A DNA stretch of 64,000 bases from Rhizomicrobium sp. (GTDB taxonomy: Bacteria > Pseudomonadota > Alphaproteobacteria > Micropepsales > Micropepsaceae), in contig JBBCHM010000002.1 of assembly GCA_037200045.1 (NCBI GenBank), forward strand, positions 1,229,241 through 1,293,240, written 5' to 3'. Within the stretch, counting starts at the first letter, position 1. The number at the start of each line of letters is the position of its first letter. This document shows positions 25,507 to 35,621 of the stretch, one piece after another. A program made the translations under genes and the position numbers. The notes beneath the pieces were generated by a model. That model ran no database searches and was not told the origin of the DNA. It saw nothing but the letters and a program-made list of their open reading frames with translations.

Positions 25507-26334
25507 CTAGCGGAACAGCGACAGGATGGTCTGCGGCGCCTGGTTGGCGATCGACAGAGCCTGAACGCCGAGCTGCTGCTTGACCTGCAGGGACTGCAGC
25601 GTGGCGCTTTCCTGGGCCATGTTCGCGTCGACGAGGTTGCCGATGCCGGTCGTCAGCGTGTCGGACAGCTTCTGCGCGAAGGTCGCCTGGATCGAGAACT
25701 TCTTCGCGCCGGCGGAAAGCTTGGCGAGAGCGGCGTTCACGTTCGTCAGCGATGCCTGGATGGTGGCGACGAGCGTCGAGGCCTTGGCCTGGGTCGAGAT
25801 CGTGTTGGTCGACTTCAGCGTGACGATCGTGCCCGAAAGCGCGAGCGTCTGGGACGACGTCGTGATACGACGCGAACCGTCGGCCGAGGACAAGGCCGAG
25901 ATCTGGGTCGTCGAACCGTCGACCAGGTTGGTGCCGTTGAACGAGGCGTTCTTCACGATGGTGGTGATCTGATCGCGCAGCGCGACGAAGTCCTGGTTGA
26001 GGGCCTGGCGGCTGGCGGTATCCAGCGAGGAGTCCGCGGCGGACAGCGCCTTGGTCTTGAGCTGGATCAACAGGTCGGAGATCGACTGTCCGGCGGAGAG
26101 CGCGACATCGACCGCCGAGGTGGCGCGGTTGAGGCTGTCCGTGACCGCGGCATAGCCGGCGACCGCGCCACGCTGGTTCTGCGCGATGGCGTAGGTCGAA
26201 CCGTCGTCACGGGCGGATGAGACCTTGAGACCGCTGTTGATGGCGCTTTGGGCGGTGCTCAACTGCGACTGGGTCTGGTTGAGGTATTGCAGCGCGACGA
26301 GGGCGCCGGTGTTGGTATTGACGCTGAATGACAT
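25507..26334 (-). CDS. flagellin
   Basis: The 275-residue protein has the conserved flagellin ends. The N-terminal D0/D1 region reads SVNTNTGALVALQYLNQTQSQLSTAQSAINSGLKV and the C-terminal region has SLQVKQQLGVQALSIANQAPQTILSLFR. The variable centre is very short, as in Caulobacter FljK-type flagellins. AAGGGGG precedes the ATG. Upstream is a sigma-54-like promoter and downstream a terminator, so it is a single-gene transcript. No other flagellar gene is nearby. Alphaproteobacteria often scatter several flagellin genes, and this is probably one of them. Confidence 0.95.
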   Translation of the reverse strand: MSFSVNTNTGALVALQYLNQTQSQLSTAQSAINSGLKVSSARDDGSTYAIAQNQRGAVAGYAAVTDSLNRATSAVDVALSAGQSISDLLIQLKTKALSAADSSLDTASRQALNQDFVALRDQITTIVKNASFNGTNLVDGSTTQISALSSADGSRRITTSSQTLALSGTIVTLKSTNTISTQAKASTLVATIQASLTNVNAALAKLSAGAKKFSIQATFAQKLSDTLTTGIGNLVDANMAQESATLQSLQVKQQLGVQALSIANQAPQTILSLFR

Positions 26335-26399
26335 GACTTTCCCCCTTCTGGTTGGGACACGAGCCGTCAGCTCGGGGCATTTCGCCCGGAAGAAGCATT

Positions 26400-26415
26400 G
26401 GCAAACGCCGTGCCG
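26400..26415 (-). promoter_or_regulatory. sigma-54-type promoter of flagellin
   Basis: On the minus strand the sequence is CGGCACGGCGTTTGCC, matching the TGGCAC-N5-TTGC consensus with the invariant GG and GC ten bases apart. Transcription would begin near 26390, giving a leader of about 55 bases. Sigma-54 control of flagellin is established in Caulobacter. Confidence 0.7.
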
Positions 26416-26603
26416 CCGCGGCGTTCAGAGATTCTTAGGATCATTTTGCGAGGCACTTTGTCGGCAATTCCGACGCGTAAAATTTTAGATATTTTTCATT
26501 CAATAGGCAGTTTCTGCCGCCTGCCCGGCACAAATTGCCTAGCACCGGGAAAATTCTGCCGCGTAAAAACGGCCGCGCCTCGATTTGCATTCGGGATTCG
26601 GCT

Positions 26604-27314
26604 CTAATTTTCCGGCGATGGCGCCGGCAGGAGCTGGAGGCGGTAGCCGACGCCGGGCTCGGTGAGCAGCAGGTTGGGCAGGCTGTCGGGCTCCAGCTTC
26701 TGGCGGAGCTGGCGCATCAGGACGCGCAGATATTGCACGTCCTCGACATGGGCGGGTCCCCAGACCTCGGTCAGGAGCTGGTGGTGGGTCACGACCTTGC
26801 CGGCATGGGCGACGAGGAAGCGCAGCAGGCTGTATTCCTTGGGCGAGAGATGAATTTCGCTTTCGCCCAGCCGGACGTGGCGCTTGACCAGATCGACCGT
26901 CAGCCGGCCGCTGTGGAACAGCGGCGCTTCGCCGGTGGTCTGCAGGCCATGGCGCAACGCGGCCTTCAGCCTTGCGAGCAGCTCGGCCATGTCGAACGGT
27001 TTGGTGACGAAATCGTCGGCGCCCATTTCCAGCGCCTTGACCTTGCCCTCCACGTCGCTGCGCGCCGACAGGACGACGATGGGCGTCAGCGCCGCCTCGC
27101 GGATCTTCTGGATCACCGCGAAACCGTCCTGGTCGGGAAGCCCGAGATCGAGGATGACCGCATCCGGCTTGGCGCCGGCGAACAGCTTGAGCGCCTCGGC
27201 GGCGGTCGCCGCCTCGATGCATTCGTAGCCGTGCGGCGGCAGGCCGGCGCGCAGGAAGCGCTGGATCTGCGGCTCGTCGTCGACGATGAGGATTCGGGGC
27301 AGCCGATGGATCAT
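26604..27314 (-). CDS. kdpE: KdpE response regulator
   Basis: The 236-residue OmpR-type response regulator has a receiver domain with acidic residues in ILIVDDEP, a phospho-acceptor Asp in AVILDLGLPDQDG and a Lys in FVTKPFDMAE. The C-terminal winged helix (HLSPKEYSLLRFLVAHAGKVVTHHQLL, GVGYRL) binds DNA. Its start overlaps the kdpD stop (ATGA). KdpE activates kdpFABC when potassium is limiting. It is the last gene of this operon. Confidence 0.97.
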   Translation of the reverse strand: MIHRLPRILIVDDEPQIQRFLRAGLPPHGYECIEAATAAEALKLFAGAKPDAVILDLGLPDQDGFAVIQKIREAALTPIVVLSARSDVEGKVKALEMGADDFVTKPFDMAELLARLKAALRHGLQTTGEAPLFHSGRLTVDLVKRHVRLGESEIHLSPKEYSLLRFLVAHAGKVVTHHQLLTEVWGPAHVEDVQYLRVLMRQLRQKLEPDSLPNLLLTEPGVGYRLQLLPAPSPEN

Positions 27315-29992
27315 GGCGGGTCCGCTCTGGGCAGCGATAGCGTCAGGACGGCGCCGGGCCGGTCGCCGCGGTTGGCGGCATCGAGGCTGCCGCCGAACGC
27401 CTCCACGAAACCGCGCGCCACCGCCAGGCCGAGGCCGGTGCCGGCGATCCGGCGGTCGGCGGCCTTGGCGCGGTAGAACTTGTCGAAGATGTGCGGCAGC
27501 GCCTCGGGCGGGATGCCCGGCCCCTCGTCCGCGACCGTGACCCGCACGCGGTCGCCGTCGGCGGCGGCGCGGACATGGATGGCGGAGCCTTCGGCGGAAT
27601 ATTTCGCGGCGTTGTCGAGCAGGTTCACCAGCGCCTGTTCCACCAGCAGGGGATCGACCCGGACGGCGGGCAGATCGCCCGGGATATCGAGGACGAGACG
27701 ATGCGCCGCGAGGCGGCGGGCGAGCCGCTTGCGCGCGACATCCACCAGCTCGGTCACGTCGGCGGTCTCGGGCTTGACGCCGAGCGCGCCGGCTTCGAGC
27801 CGCGACATGTCCAACAGATTGCCGACGAAGCGGTCCAGCCGCTCCGCCTCGTCGCGGATGGTGGAGAGCAGCTCGTGGGTCTGCGCCGCGTCGTACAATT
27901 CGCGGTCGGTCAGAAGCGTGGTCGCCGCGCCCAGGATCGACGCCAGGGGCGTGCGCAGGTCGTGCGACAGCGAAGTCAGCATGGCGACGCGCAGCTTGTC
28001 GGCCTCGACGTGCACCTGCGCCTCGTCGACCCGCTCGACGAGTTCGGAACGCTCGATGGCGAGCGCGGTCTGGTCGATCAGCGAGTCCAGGAGGCGGCGC
28101 TCCTCCGGCGTGAACAGCGCCTCCTGGTCCGCCCGCTGCAGGCCGATGACGCCGACCAGGCCCTCGCCGGTGCGCATCGGCAGGAAGAGGCGCCTGGTGC
28201 CCGGCAGCGTCTCGGAGTTGCGGCCGGCGGGCTTGCCGCGCTCCCACGACCACATCGCGGCGGCGAGATCCTGGGCGTCGAGCTCGTCTTCCGGCGGATA
28301 GCCGACGCGGATTTCGATGCGCCTGGTCTTGGGGTCGGGCAGCAGGATCACGACGTTGACCTTCAGCATGGACGAGATCTGATAGGCGCCGGCCCACAGG
28401 ATGTCGTCCAGCCGCGCGATGGCGGCGAGCTTGCCGGTGAAGCGGAAGAGTTCGCTGGCGATCGCGGCGCGGGCCGAGGCGAGGTCCGCCTGGTCGCGCA
28501 CCCGCGCGGTGAGGTTGCCGGCGGTGACCGCCACCAGCAGCAGGACGGCGAAGGAGAGGAAATTGTTGGGATCGGCGATGGTGAAATTGTAGAGCGGCGG
28601 CAGGAAGAAGAAATTGTAGGTGAACCCGGCGGCGAAGGCGGTGAAGAGCGCGGGCCTAAGCCCGAACGACACCGCGCTGAGCAGCACCGGGATCAGGAAC
28701 AGCAGATCGATGCTGCCGAGGGCCTGCGGCAGGATCGCGATCAGCGCCCAGGCGAAGCCGGCGGTGACCGCGATGGCGACACCGCTCAAGCCGTAGTCGC
28801 GCCAGGCGACGGGGGCGGCGCCGGGCACCGTCCTGACGGATTTGGGCGCGACAGTGTCCCCGTCGGCGAGGACGGCGGTGACGCTGATCGCGCCGCTCAT
28901 GCGCATGAGGTCACGGACGACCGAGCCGTGCAGCAGCTCGAACCAGCGCGAGCGCTCCGACTTGCCGATCAGGATCTGGGTGACGTTGTTCTTGCGGGCA
29001 TAGTCGAGGACGGTCTGCGCGATGTCGCGGCCCGGCAAGGTCACGGCCTCGCCGCCGAGGCGCTGGGCGAGGCGCAGCGTGTCGGCGATGCGGTCCTTCT
29101 GGACATCGTTCAGGCCGAGATGGCGGGGGCTCTCGACATAGAGCGCGGTCCAGGACGCCTTGAGATTGTCGGCGAGGCGGCGGGCGCGGCGCATCAGCTC
29201 GGCGGCGGAGGGATGCTCGTTGACGCAGACCAGGATGTGATCGCTGGCCGACCACGGCCCGGCGATGGCGTGGGCCTGCATGTAGTCGGTCATGTCGCGG
29301 TCGACGCGCTGCGCGGTCTTGCGCAGAGCGAGCTCGCGCAAGGCCGTGAGGTTGCCGGGCGAGAAGAAATGGCGCAGGGCGCGCTCGGCCTGCGCCTTGA
29401 CGTAGACCTTGCCCTCTTTCAGGCGCTGGAGGAGATCGTCGGCGGTGGTGTCGACCAGTTCGATCTCGTCGGCCTCGTCGAGCACTTCGTCGGGAACGGT
29501 CTCGCGCACGCGGATGCGGGTGATCTGGGCGATGACGTCGTTCAGGCTCTCGATGTGCTGGATGTTGACCGTGGTGTAAACGTCGATGCCGGCGGCGAGC
29601 AGCTCCTCGACATCGAGATAGCGCTTGGGATGGCGGCTGCCCTCGGCATTGGTGTGCGCCAGCTCGTCCACCAGCACCAGCCTGGGCTTGCGCTGGAGGA
29701 CGGCGTCGAGGTCCATCTCGAAGATCACCCTGCCCTTGTAGAGCGAGCGCTTCTTGGGGACGGTCTCGAAGCCCTTGGTCAGCGCGTCGGTATCGACGCG
29801 GCCATGGGTTTCGACCACGCCGATGACGACATCGACGCCGTCGAGCCGGCGCTGGCGCGCCTGGGTGAGCATCTCGAAGGTCTTGCCCACACCCGGCGCG
29901 GCGCCCAGGAAGATCTTGAGCTTGCCGCGGCCTTCCTTCTTCGCCTGCTCGAGCAGGGCCTCCGGCGAGGGTCGGTCTTCAACAATGGCCAT
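27311..29992 (-). CDS. kdpD: KdpD sensor histidine kinase
   Basis: The 893-residue kinase has the complete domain order. It starts with the KdpD nucleotide-binding domain (Walker A GAAPGVGKT near residue 32, Walker B LVLVDELAHTN), then a USP-like domain (HILVCVNEHPSAAELMRRA). Four membrane helices follow around residues 400-500, then a GAF-like segment, the HisKA box SLSHDLRTPLASILG, and the ATPase motifs LLDNAAKYS, GPGIP and GTGLGLAVARGF. It senses potassium status and phosphorylates KdpE. It lies 14 bp after kdpC. Confidence 0.97.
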   Translation of the reverse strand: MAIVEDRPSPEALLEQAKKEGRGKLKIFLGAAPGVGKTFEMLTQARQRRLDGVDVVIGVVETHGRVDTDALTKGFETVPKKRSLYKGRVIFEMDLDAVLQRKPRLVLVDELAHTNAEGSRHPKRYLDVEELLAAGIDVYTTVNIQHIESLNDVIAQITRIRVRETVPDEVLDEADEIELVDTTADDLLQRLKEGKVYVKAQAERALRHFFSPGNLTALRELALRKTAQRVDRDMTDYMQAHAIAGPWSASDHILVCVNEHPSAAELMRRARRLADNLKASWTALYVESPRHLGLNDVQKDRIADTLRLAQRLGGEAVTLPGRDIAQTVLDYARKNNVTQILIGKSERSRWFELLHGSVVRDLMRMSGAISVTAVLADGDTVAPKSVRTVPGAAPVAWRDYGLSGVAIAVTAGFAWALIAILPQALGSIDLLFLIPVLLSAVSFGLRPALFTAFAAGFTYNFFFLPPLYNFTIADPNNFLSFAVLLLVAVTAGNLTARVRDQADLASARAAIASELFRFTGKLAAIARLDDILWAGAYQISSMLKVNVVILLPDPKTRRIEIRVGYPPEDELDAQDLAAAMWSWERGKPAGRNSETLPGTRRLFLPMRTGEGLVGVIGLQRADQEALFTPEERRLLDSLIDQTALAIERSELVERVDEAQVHVEADKLRVAMLTSLSHDLRTPLASILGAATTLLTDRELYDAAQTHELLSTIRDEAERLDRFVGNLLDMSRLEAGALGVKPETADVTELVDVARKRLARRLAAHRLVLDIPGDLPAVRVDPLLVEQALVNLLDNAAKYSAEGSAIHVRAAADGDRVRVTVADEGPGIPPEALPHIFDKFYRAKAADRRIAGTGLGLAVARGFVEAFGGSLDAANRGDRPGAVLTLSLPRADPP

Positions 29993-30006
29993 TCAGGCAG
30001 GATAGC

Positions 30007-30582
30007 TCAACGGCTGGCGGTCCGCATCGCGTCCAGCGCCAGGTTGAGCCTCAGCACATTGACATGCGGCTCGCCGATCAGGCCCAGCACGCGGCCCTCG
30101 ATGTGGTCGGCGACGAGCTTGCGCACGGCGTCTTCCGGCAGATGGCGCGCCTTGGCGACGCGCGGCACCTGGAAATAGGCGCCGGCCGGCGTGATGTCGG
30201 GATCGAGGCCGCTGGCCGAGGACGTGACCAGATCGACCGGCACGGGGACGCCCGGGTTCTCCTTCCGCAGCGTCGCGACATCGCCGGCCACGCGCTTGAT
30301 CAGCGTCTTGGAGGTGGGGCCGAGATTGGAGCCCGAGGAATTGGCGGCGTCATAGCCGTTGCCGGCGGCGGAGAGGCGGCCGTGGAAATATTTCGGGCTG
30401 GCGAAGGTCTGGCCCAGCAGTTCGGAGCCGACGACCTTGCCGTCGACCGCGACAAGGCTGCCGTTCGCCTGATGGGGGAAGAGGAGTTGTGCCAAGCCGG
30501 TCATGCCGAGCGGATAGGCGAGGCCGGTCAGGATCGTCATCAGGACGATCATGAGGATGGCGGGACGGATCTGGCGGACCAT
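30007..30582 (-). CDS. kdpC: K+-transporting ATPase subunit C
   Basis: The 191-residue protein has one N-terminal membrane helix ([21 protein letters not shown]). The family signature follows: [33 protein letters not shown] and, at the end, [11 protein letters not shown]. KdpC stabilises the KdpA-KdpB complex and helps catalysis. It sits 10 bp after kdpB. Confidence 0.97.
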   Translation of the reverse strand: MVRQIRPAILMIVLMTILTGLAYPLGMTGLAQLLFPHQANGSLVAVDGKVVGSELLGQTFASPKYFHGRLSAAGNGYDAANSSGSNLGPTSKTLIKRVAGDVATLRKENPGVPVPVDLVTSSASGLDPDITPAGAYFQVPRVAKARHLPEDAVRKLVADHIEGRVLGLIGEPHVNVLRLNLALDAMRTASR

Positions 30583-30592
30583 GGGGCGCTCC

Positions 30593-32737
30593 TTAGACGA
30601 GGCCGGTGGAGGTGACGAGGATGTCGATCAGCTTGATGCCGACGAACGGCACGACGATGCCGCCGACGCCGTAGATCATCAGGTTGCGGCGCAGCAGCGC
30701 CGCCGCGCCGACGGCGCGATAGGCGACGCCGCGCAAGGCGAGCGGGATCAGCGCGATGATGATCAGCGCGTTGAAGATGATGGCCGACAGGATGGCGCTT
30801 TGCGGCGAGTGCAGGCCCATGATGTTCAGCGCCTGGAGCTGCGGATAGAAGGCGACGAACATCGCCGGGATGATGGCGAAATATTTCGCCACGTCGTTGG
30901 CGATGGAGAAGGTGGTCAGCGCGCCGCGCGTGATCAGGAGCTGCTTGCCGATCTCGACGATCTCGATGAGCTTGGTCGGATCGCTGTCGAGGTCGACCAT
31001 GTTGCCGGCCTCGCGCGCCGCCATCGTGCCGGTGTTCATCGCCACGCCGACATCGGCCTGGGCCAGCGCCGGCGCGTCGTTGGTGCCGTCGCCGCACATC
31101 GCGACCAGCTTGCCCTGGCTTTGCTCGTCGCGGATCAGTTTGAGCTTGGTCTCGGGCGTCGCCTGGGCCATGAAATCGTCGACGCCGGATTCGGCGGCGA
31201 TGGCGGCGGCGGTCAGCGGGTTGTCGCCGGTGATCATCACGGTGCGGATGCCCATCTTGCGCAGCGCCGCGAAGCGCTCGCGGATGCCGCCCTTGACGAT
31301 GTCCTTCAGGTGGATGACGCCGAGCAGCTTGCCATCCTTGGCGACCGCGAGCGGCGTACCGCCGGACTTGGCGATGCCCTCGGCAAGGGTCATGAGCTGC
31401 TGCGCCGTCTCGGGGCCGATGGCCTGGAGCGCGGCGGCGGCGGCGCGGTCGGAGGTACCGCCGGCCGGAATGCCCTTCTGGGCGCGGACATAGTCGAGCA
31501 CCGCGTCGACCGCGCCCTTGCGGATGGAGGAGCCTTCGACATCGATGCCGCTGATGCGGGTCTGCGCCGTGAACGGAATAAAGTGGGCCTGAAGGCCTGA
31601 CATCTCGCGGCCACGGATGCCGTATTTCTCTTTCGCCAGCACGACGATGGAGCGGCCCTCCGGCGTCTCGTCCGAGAGCGAGGAGAGCTGCGCCGCGTCG
31701 GCGAGGTCGCGCGCGTCCACGCCGGGGATCGGCAGGAACTCGGTCGCCTGGCGGTTGCCGAGCGTGATCGTACCGGTCTTGTCGAGCAAGAGCGTGTCGA
31801 CGTCGCCGGCGGCCTCGACGGCGCGGCCGGACATGGCGAGCACGTTGAAGCGCACCAGCCGGTCCATGCCGGCGATGCCGATGGCGCTGAGCAGCGCCCC
31901 GATGGTGGTGGGGATCAACGTCACGAACAAGGCGACCAGCACCAGCACCGAGATCGAGCCGCCGGCATAGAGCGCGAAGCTCGGGATCGAGGCGACGGCG
32001 AAGACGAAGATGATCGTCAGGCCGGCGAGCAGGATGTTGAGCGCGATCTCGTTTGGCGTCTTCTGGCGCTCGGCGCCTTCGACCAGGGCGATCATGCGGT
32101 CGAGGAAGGTGTGGCCCTGGGCGGCCGTGATCTTGACCTTGATCCAATCGGAAATGACTTGCGTGCCGCCGGTGACGGCGGAGCGGTCGCCGCCGCTCTC
32201 GCGGATGACGGGCGCCGACTCGCCGGTGATGGCCGCCTCGTTGACCGAGGCGACGCCTTCGATCACATCGCCGTCGCTGGGGATCAGATCGCCGGCCTCG
32301 ACCAGCACGACATCGCCCTGCTTGAGCTGGGTCGCGGGCACCAGCGTCCAGGGGGCGGCGCCCTTGCCGAGCAGCTTGGCGGCGGCATCGGTCTTGGTCT
32401 GGCGCAGCGCGGCGGCCTGGGCCTTGCCGCGGCCCTCGGCGACGGCTTCGGCGAAGTTCGCGAAGACCACGGTGAACCACAGCCACAGATTGATCTGCAG
32501 CGCGAAGCCCAGATGCGGCGCGCCGACGGCGAGGTCGCGCAGGAACAGCACGGTCGTCAGCGTCGCGACGACCTCCACCACGAACATCACCGGATTCTTG
32601 ATCATGTGACGCGGATCGAGCTTCTTGATCGCGCCCCAGATCGCCGGGATCACGATCTTGGGATCGGTGATCGTGGCGGCGGGCGCGCGCTTGCTGAGCT
32701 TCTCGATGCCCATCGGCTTGTCGGATGTCATGCTCAT
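30593..32737 (-). CDS. kdpB: K+-transporting P-type ATPase subunit B
   Basis: This 714-residue P-type ATPase has the phosphorylation motif [17 protein letters not shown] occurs as [10 protein letters not shown] in the actuator domain, with [10 protein letters not shown] and [16 protein letters not shown] in the P-domain. Seven to eight membrane helices are visible. It couples ATP hydrolysis to KdpA-mediated potassium uptake. AGGA precedes the ATG at 32737; a second ATG two codons later is possible. Confidence 0.98.
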   Translation of the reverse strand: MSMTSDKPMGIEKLSKRAPAATITDPKIVIPAIWGAIKKLDPRHMIKNPVMFVVEVVATLTTVLFLRDLAVGAPHLGFALQINLWLWFTVVFANFAEAVAEGRGKAQAAALRQTKTDAAAKLLGKGAAPWTLVPATQLKQGDVVLVEAGDLIPSDGDVIEGVASVNEAAITGESAPVIRESGGDRSAVTGGTQVISDWIKVKITAAQGHTFLDRMIALVEGAERQKTPNEIALNILLAGLTIIFVFAVASIPSFALYAGGSISVLVLVALFVTLIPTTIGALLSAIGIAGMDRLVRFNVLAMSGRAVEAAGDVDTLLLDKTGTITLGNRQATEFLPIPGVDARDLADAAQLSSLSDETPEGRSIVVLAKEKYGIRGREMSGLQAHFIPFTAQTRISGIDVEGSSIRKGAVDAVLDYVRAQKGIPAGGTSDRAAAAALQAIGPETAQQLMTLAEGIAKSGGTPLAVAKDGKLLGVIHLKDIVKGGIRERFAALRKMGIRTVMITGDNPLTAAAIAAESGVDDFMAQATPETKLKLIRDEQSQGKLVAMCGDGTNDAPALAQADVGVAMNTGTMAAREAGNMVDLDSDPTKLIEIVEIGKQLLITRGALTTFSIANDVAKYFAIIPAMFVAFYPQLQALNIMGLHSPQSAILSAIIFNALIIIALIPLALRGVAYRAVGAAALLRRNLMIYGVGGIVVPFVGIKLIDILVTSTGLV

Positions 32738-32749
32738 GATGTGCGATCC

Positions 32750-34477
32750 TTAATACGTATTGCCGGCGAGCATCGCGAAATGCTCGACGATCGGCCCGAG
32801 CGCGAGCGCGGGGAAGAAGACGAGGCCGCCGACGATCAGGATCACGCCGATCAGGAGGCCGACGAACAGGCCCTGGTCGGTCGGGAAGGTGCCGGCCGAA
32901 GGCGGCACGATCTTCTTGGCGGCGAGCGAACCGGCGACGGCGAGCATCGGCACGATCATCAGGAAGCGGCCGATGAACATCGCCAGGCCCAGCGTCGAAT
33001 TGTAGAACATCGTGTTGGCGGTGAGGCCGGCGAAGGCGCTGCCATTGTTGCCGGTGGCCGAAACGAAGGCGTAGAGGATCTCGCTGAAGCCGTGCGGACC
33101 GGCATTCTCCGGGCCGGCCAGGCCGGCCGGCAGGACGGTGGCGAGCGCGGTGAAGCCCAGCATCGACAGCGGCAGGACGAGGATGGCGAGCATCGCCATC
33201 TTCACTTCCTTCGATTCGATCTTCTTGCCGAGATATTCCGGCGTGCGCCCGACCATCAGCCCGGCGATGAACACCGCCAGCACGGCGAACAGCAGCATGC
33301 CGTAAAGGCCCGAGCCGACGCCGCCGAAGATGATCTCGCCCAGCATGATGTTGAACATCGGCACCAGGCCGCCGAGCGGCATCAGGCTGTCATGCATCGT
33401 GTTCACCGCGCCGCAGGAGGCGTCGGTCGTGACGGTCACGAACAGCGAGGAATTGGCGATGCCGAAGCGGACATCCTTGCCTTCCATGTTGCCGCCGGCC
33501 TGCAGCGCGCTCGGCGCCTGGTCGACATGCAGGGCCGCGAAGGCGGGATTGCCGGGCGCTTCCGAGGCGTAGACGACGAGCGCGCCGGCGAGGAACAGGA
33601 TCCCCATGACGGCGAAGATCGCCCAGCCCTGGCGCTCGCTGCCGACCATGCGGCCGAACAGATTGGTGAGCGCCGCGCCCAGCGAGAAGATCAGCACGAG
33701 CTGGACGAGATTGGTGATCGCGTTGGGGTTCTCGAAGGGATGCGCCGAATTGGTGTTGAAGAAGCCGCCGCCATTGGTGCCCAGCATCTTGATGACTTCC
33801 TGCGACGCCACCGGGCCCTGCGCGATCGTCTGCACGGCGCCTTCGAGCGTGTGCGCGGCCGTATAGGGCAGCAAATTCTGCGGCATGCCCTGCCAGACGA
33901 AGAACAGGCCGACGACGATGGAGATCGGCAGAAGGATGTAGAGCGTGCAGCGGGTCATATCGACCCAGAAATTGCCCACGCCCTGCGCCGAGCGGCGCGC
34001 GAAGCCGCGCACCAGCGCCACGGCGAGCGCGATGCCGGTCGCGGCGGAGAGGAAATTGTGCACCGTCAGCCCGGCCATCTCGACGAGATAGCTCATCGTC
34101 GTCTCGGGCACGTAAGACTGCCAGTTGGTGTTGGTGATGAAGCTGACCGAGGTGTTGAAGGCGAGATGCTCGCCCACCGCCGGCAGATGCTGCGGATTGA
34201 ACGGCAGCACGGCCTGGAGGCGCTGGAGCGCGTAGAGCACCACGAAGCCGGCCATGGTGAAGGCCAGCATGGCGATGCCGTAGACCGTCCAATGCTGGTC
34301 TTCCTTCTCATCGACGCCGCTGACCGCGTAGAGGACGCGTTCGATCGGGCGGAACAGGAAGGACAGGAAGGTGCGCTCGCCATTGAAGACGCGCGTGATG
34401 TAGCCGCCCAGCGGGCGGGTGATCGCGATGACGATCGCGCAATAAAAGGCGATCTGAATCCAGCCGTTCACGGTCAT
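32750..34477 (-). CDS. kdpA: K+-transporting ATPase subunit A
   Basis: The 575-residue membrane protein is related to potassium channels. It contains the four selectivity-filter-like segments: [46 protein letters not shown] and [12 protein letters not shown]. It opens with [21 protein letters not shown]. It forms the translocation path of the high-affinity uptake complex in the inner membrane. It follows kdpF by 12 bp. Confidence 0.98.
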   Translation of the reverse strand: MTVNGWIQIAFYCAIVIAITRPLGGYITRVFNGERTFLSFLFRPIERVLYAVSGVDEKEDQHWTVYGIAMLAFTMAGFVVLYALQRLQAVLPFNPQHLPAVGEHLAFNTSVSFITNTNWQSYVPETTMSYLVEMAGLTVHNFLSAATGIALAVALVRGFARRSAQGVGNFWVDMTRCTLYILLPISIVVGLFFVWQGMPQNLLPYTAAHTLEGAVQTIAQGPVASQEVIKMLGTNGGGFFNTNSAHPFENPNAITNLVQLVLIFSLGAALTNLFGRMVGSERQGWAIFAVMGILFLAGALVVYASEAPGNPAFAALHVDQAPSALQAGGNMEGKDVRFGIANSSLFVTVTTDASCGAVNTMHDSLMPLGGLVPMFNIMLGEIIFGGVGSGLYGMLLFAVLAVFIAGLMVGRTPEYLGKKIESKEVKMAMLAILVLPLSMLGFTALATVLPAGLAGPENAGPHGFSEILYAFVSATGNNGSAFAGLTANTMFYNSTLGLAMFIGRFLMIVPMLAVAGSLAAKKIVPPSAGTFPTDQGLFVGLLIGVILIVGGLVFFPALALGPIVEHFAMLAGNTY

Positions 34478-34489
34478 GGGACGTATTCC

Positions 34490-34579
34490 TCAGAACCGCT
34501 CGGGGCGGATCAGCGCGTAGACGAGATAGACGAGAATGCCGAGCGTGACGGCCGCTCCGAGCCAGTAGTCGAGCATCAT
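34490..34579 (-). CDS. kdpF: K+-transporting ATPase subunit F
   Basis: This is a 29-residue single-helix protein (MMLDYWLGAAVTLGILVYLV, then YALIRPERF). The membrane helix followed by the basic ALIRPE end is the KdpF signature. GAGGTGAT just upstream of the ATG overlaps the end of the preceding small ORF, suggesting coupling. KdpF is a lipid-like stabilising subunit of the complex. Confidence 0.95.
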   Translation of the reverse strand: MMLDYWLGAAVTLGILVYLVYALIRPERF

Positions 34580-34588
34580 GGGATCACC

Positions 34589-34672
34589 TCAGAGACGGTC
34601 GCAGGCGCGGACGTACAGCATCGCGCCGCCGAGAAAGGCGAGCCCGATGACGATGAACAGAATGTCGAGCAT
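34589..34672 (-). CDS. 27-aa membrane microprotein at the head of the kdp operon
   Basis: The frame reads MLDILFIVIGLAFLGGAMLY followed by VRACDRL. It is a single hydrophobic helix ending in a polar Cys-Asp-Arg tail. AGAGG precedes the ATG, and the stop lies 9 bp before kdpF, inside its ribosome site. I recall similar short frames ending in CDRL ahead of kdpF in other bacteria but know of no assigned function. It may be a second small Kdp subunit or a leader peptide. Confidence 0.7.
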   Translation of the reverse strand: MLDILFIVIGLAFLGGAMLYVRACDRL

Positions 34673-34888
34673 GAGAGCCTCTTCAGTTCCGGGAGACGTG
34701 GAGAGATCGAGGCGCCGTTGTCGGTCCCCGCCGACGAGCGAACGGAGCTTCTAGAACTTGTCCGGGTCTGGTCATGATCTCAATCAATACCGCGGTTGCT
34801 AATGCGAGGGCTTAAGTAGGCTCGGCGATATAAAGGTTCGAGAGCGAAGTTCCCGCGCCGATATAAGAATTCCATAAGTATCGGCCGG

Positions 34889-35128
34889 TCAGAACACCGG
34901 ACCGGGAATGAGCCAGGTCACGCCGGCGACCAGGAGCGCGGCGGCCGCCAGGACGGCAAACGCCTCGAACAGCACGCGGCCGGGCGCGTTGGCGGGGTCG
35001 GCGGCGAGCGGCGCGTCCGACGGATGGACGTCCAGCCAGAACTGGCCGATGTCGTCGCCGCGCAGGACCGGACACGGCCGGCGGCTCCGCGGAACCGCCA
35101 CATCGTTGAAGTCGAGAACGCCGGACAT
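34889..35128 (-). CDS. small membrane protein, 79 aa
   Basis: I do not recognise this protein. It has a polar N-terminal half (GVLDFNDVAVPRSRR, DDIGQFWLDVHPSD) and one C-terminal membrane helix (AFAVLAAAALLVAGVTWLIPG). I chose the ATG at 35128 because the residues before it are Arg-rich and look non-coding; the ribosome site is weak. It is upstream of the kdp operon on the same strand, with 216 bp between, and divergent from another small membrane protein at 35370. Confidence 0.5.
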   Translation of the reverse strand: MSGVLDFNDVAVPRSRRPCPVLRGDDIGQFWLDVHPSDAPLAADPANAPGRVLFEAFAVLAAAALLVAGVTWLIPGPVF

Positions 35129-35369
35129 GGTGAGCACTCGCCGATCAAGGCGCACACCGCGACCGCGCGGAAGCGCCACGCGGCAGAGATAGGAAATCCG
35201 GCCATTAAAAATCCATGCGGAAAGGGTGGCGCGGCGATAAGGAAACGCCGCGGACGCGCCGCACATGCGGTTCTTATGCTTTTGCGGCCCCTTCACGCTC
35301 GAATTCTTATGGCCGCGTCGACAGATTCACCGTGCCGGATCGACCCTCTCGAACGGCAAGGAGAAGCCC

Positions 35370-35552
35370 ATGTCCTCTGGCCTGCATCCGCTTGCCGACC
35401 AATTCGTGTTGACACGCCTCGAACCGCCGGCGGAACGCGCGGCCCGCGAGACGCAAGCGCGGGAACGCCTCGTCCTCAGCATCGGCCTGGCGACGCTGCC
35501 GCTGATCGGCCTGGTCGCGGGCGTCGTCGGCGTGGCGCTGCTGACGGTTTAG
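35370..35552 (+). CDS. small membrane protein, 60 aa
   Basis: The start ATG is preceded by AAGGAGA. A charged N-terminal half (RLEPPAERAARETQARERL) is followed by one membrane helix (LSIGLATLPLIGLVAGVVGV). The family is not recognised. It lies 69 bp upstream of hemE on the same strand. Like the divergent 79-residue gene, it has its helix at the C-terminus. Confidence 0.7.
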   Translation: MSSGLHPLADQFVLTRLEPPAERAARETQARERLVLSIGLATLPLIGLVAGVVGVALLTV

Positions 35553-35621
35553 CCGGACCTCTTGCCAAGAGGCGGGCGGGGCGTTCATGTCTCTGCCCGA
35601 TCCCTCGTCCAGGCAGATGTC

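Noticed and set aside
32111..34777. Very long open frame on the plus strand opposite kdpB and kdpA
   Set aside because: It is the antisense of two strongly conserved genes. It is Arg/Gly/His-rich with no recognisable domain, which is typical of high-GC shadow frames.
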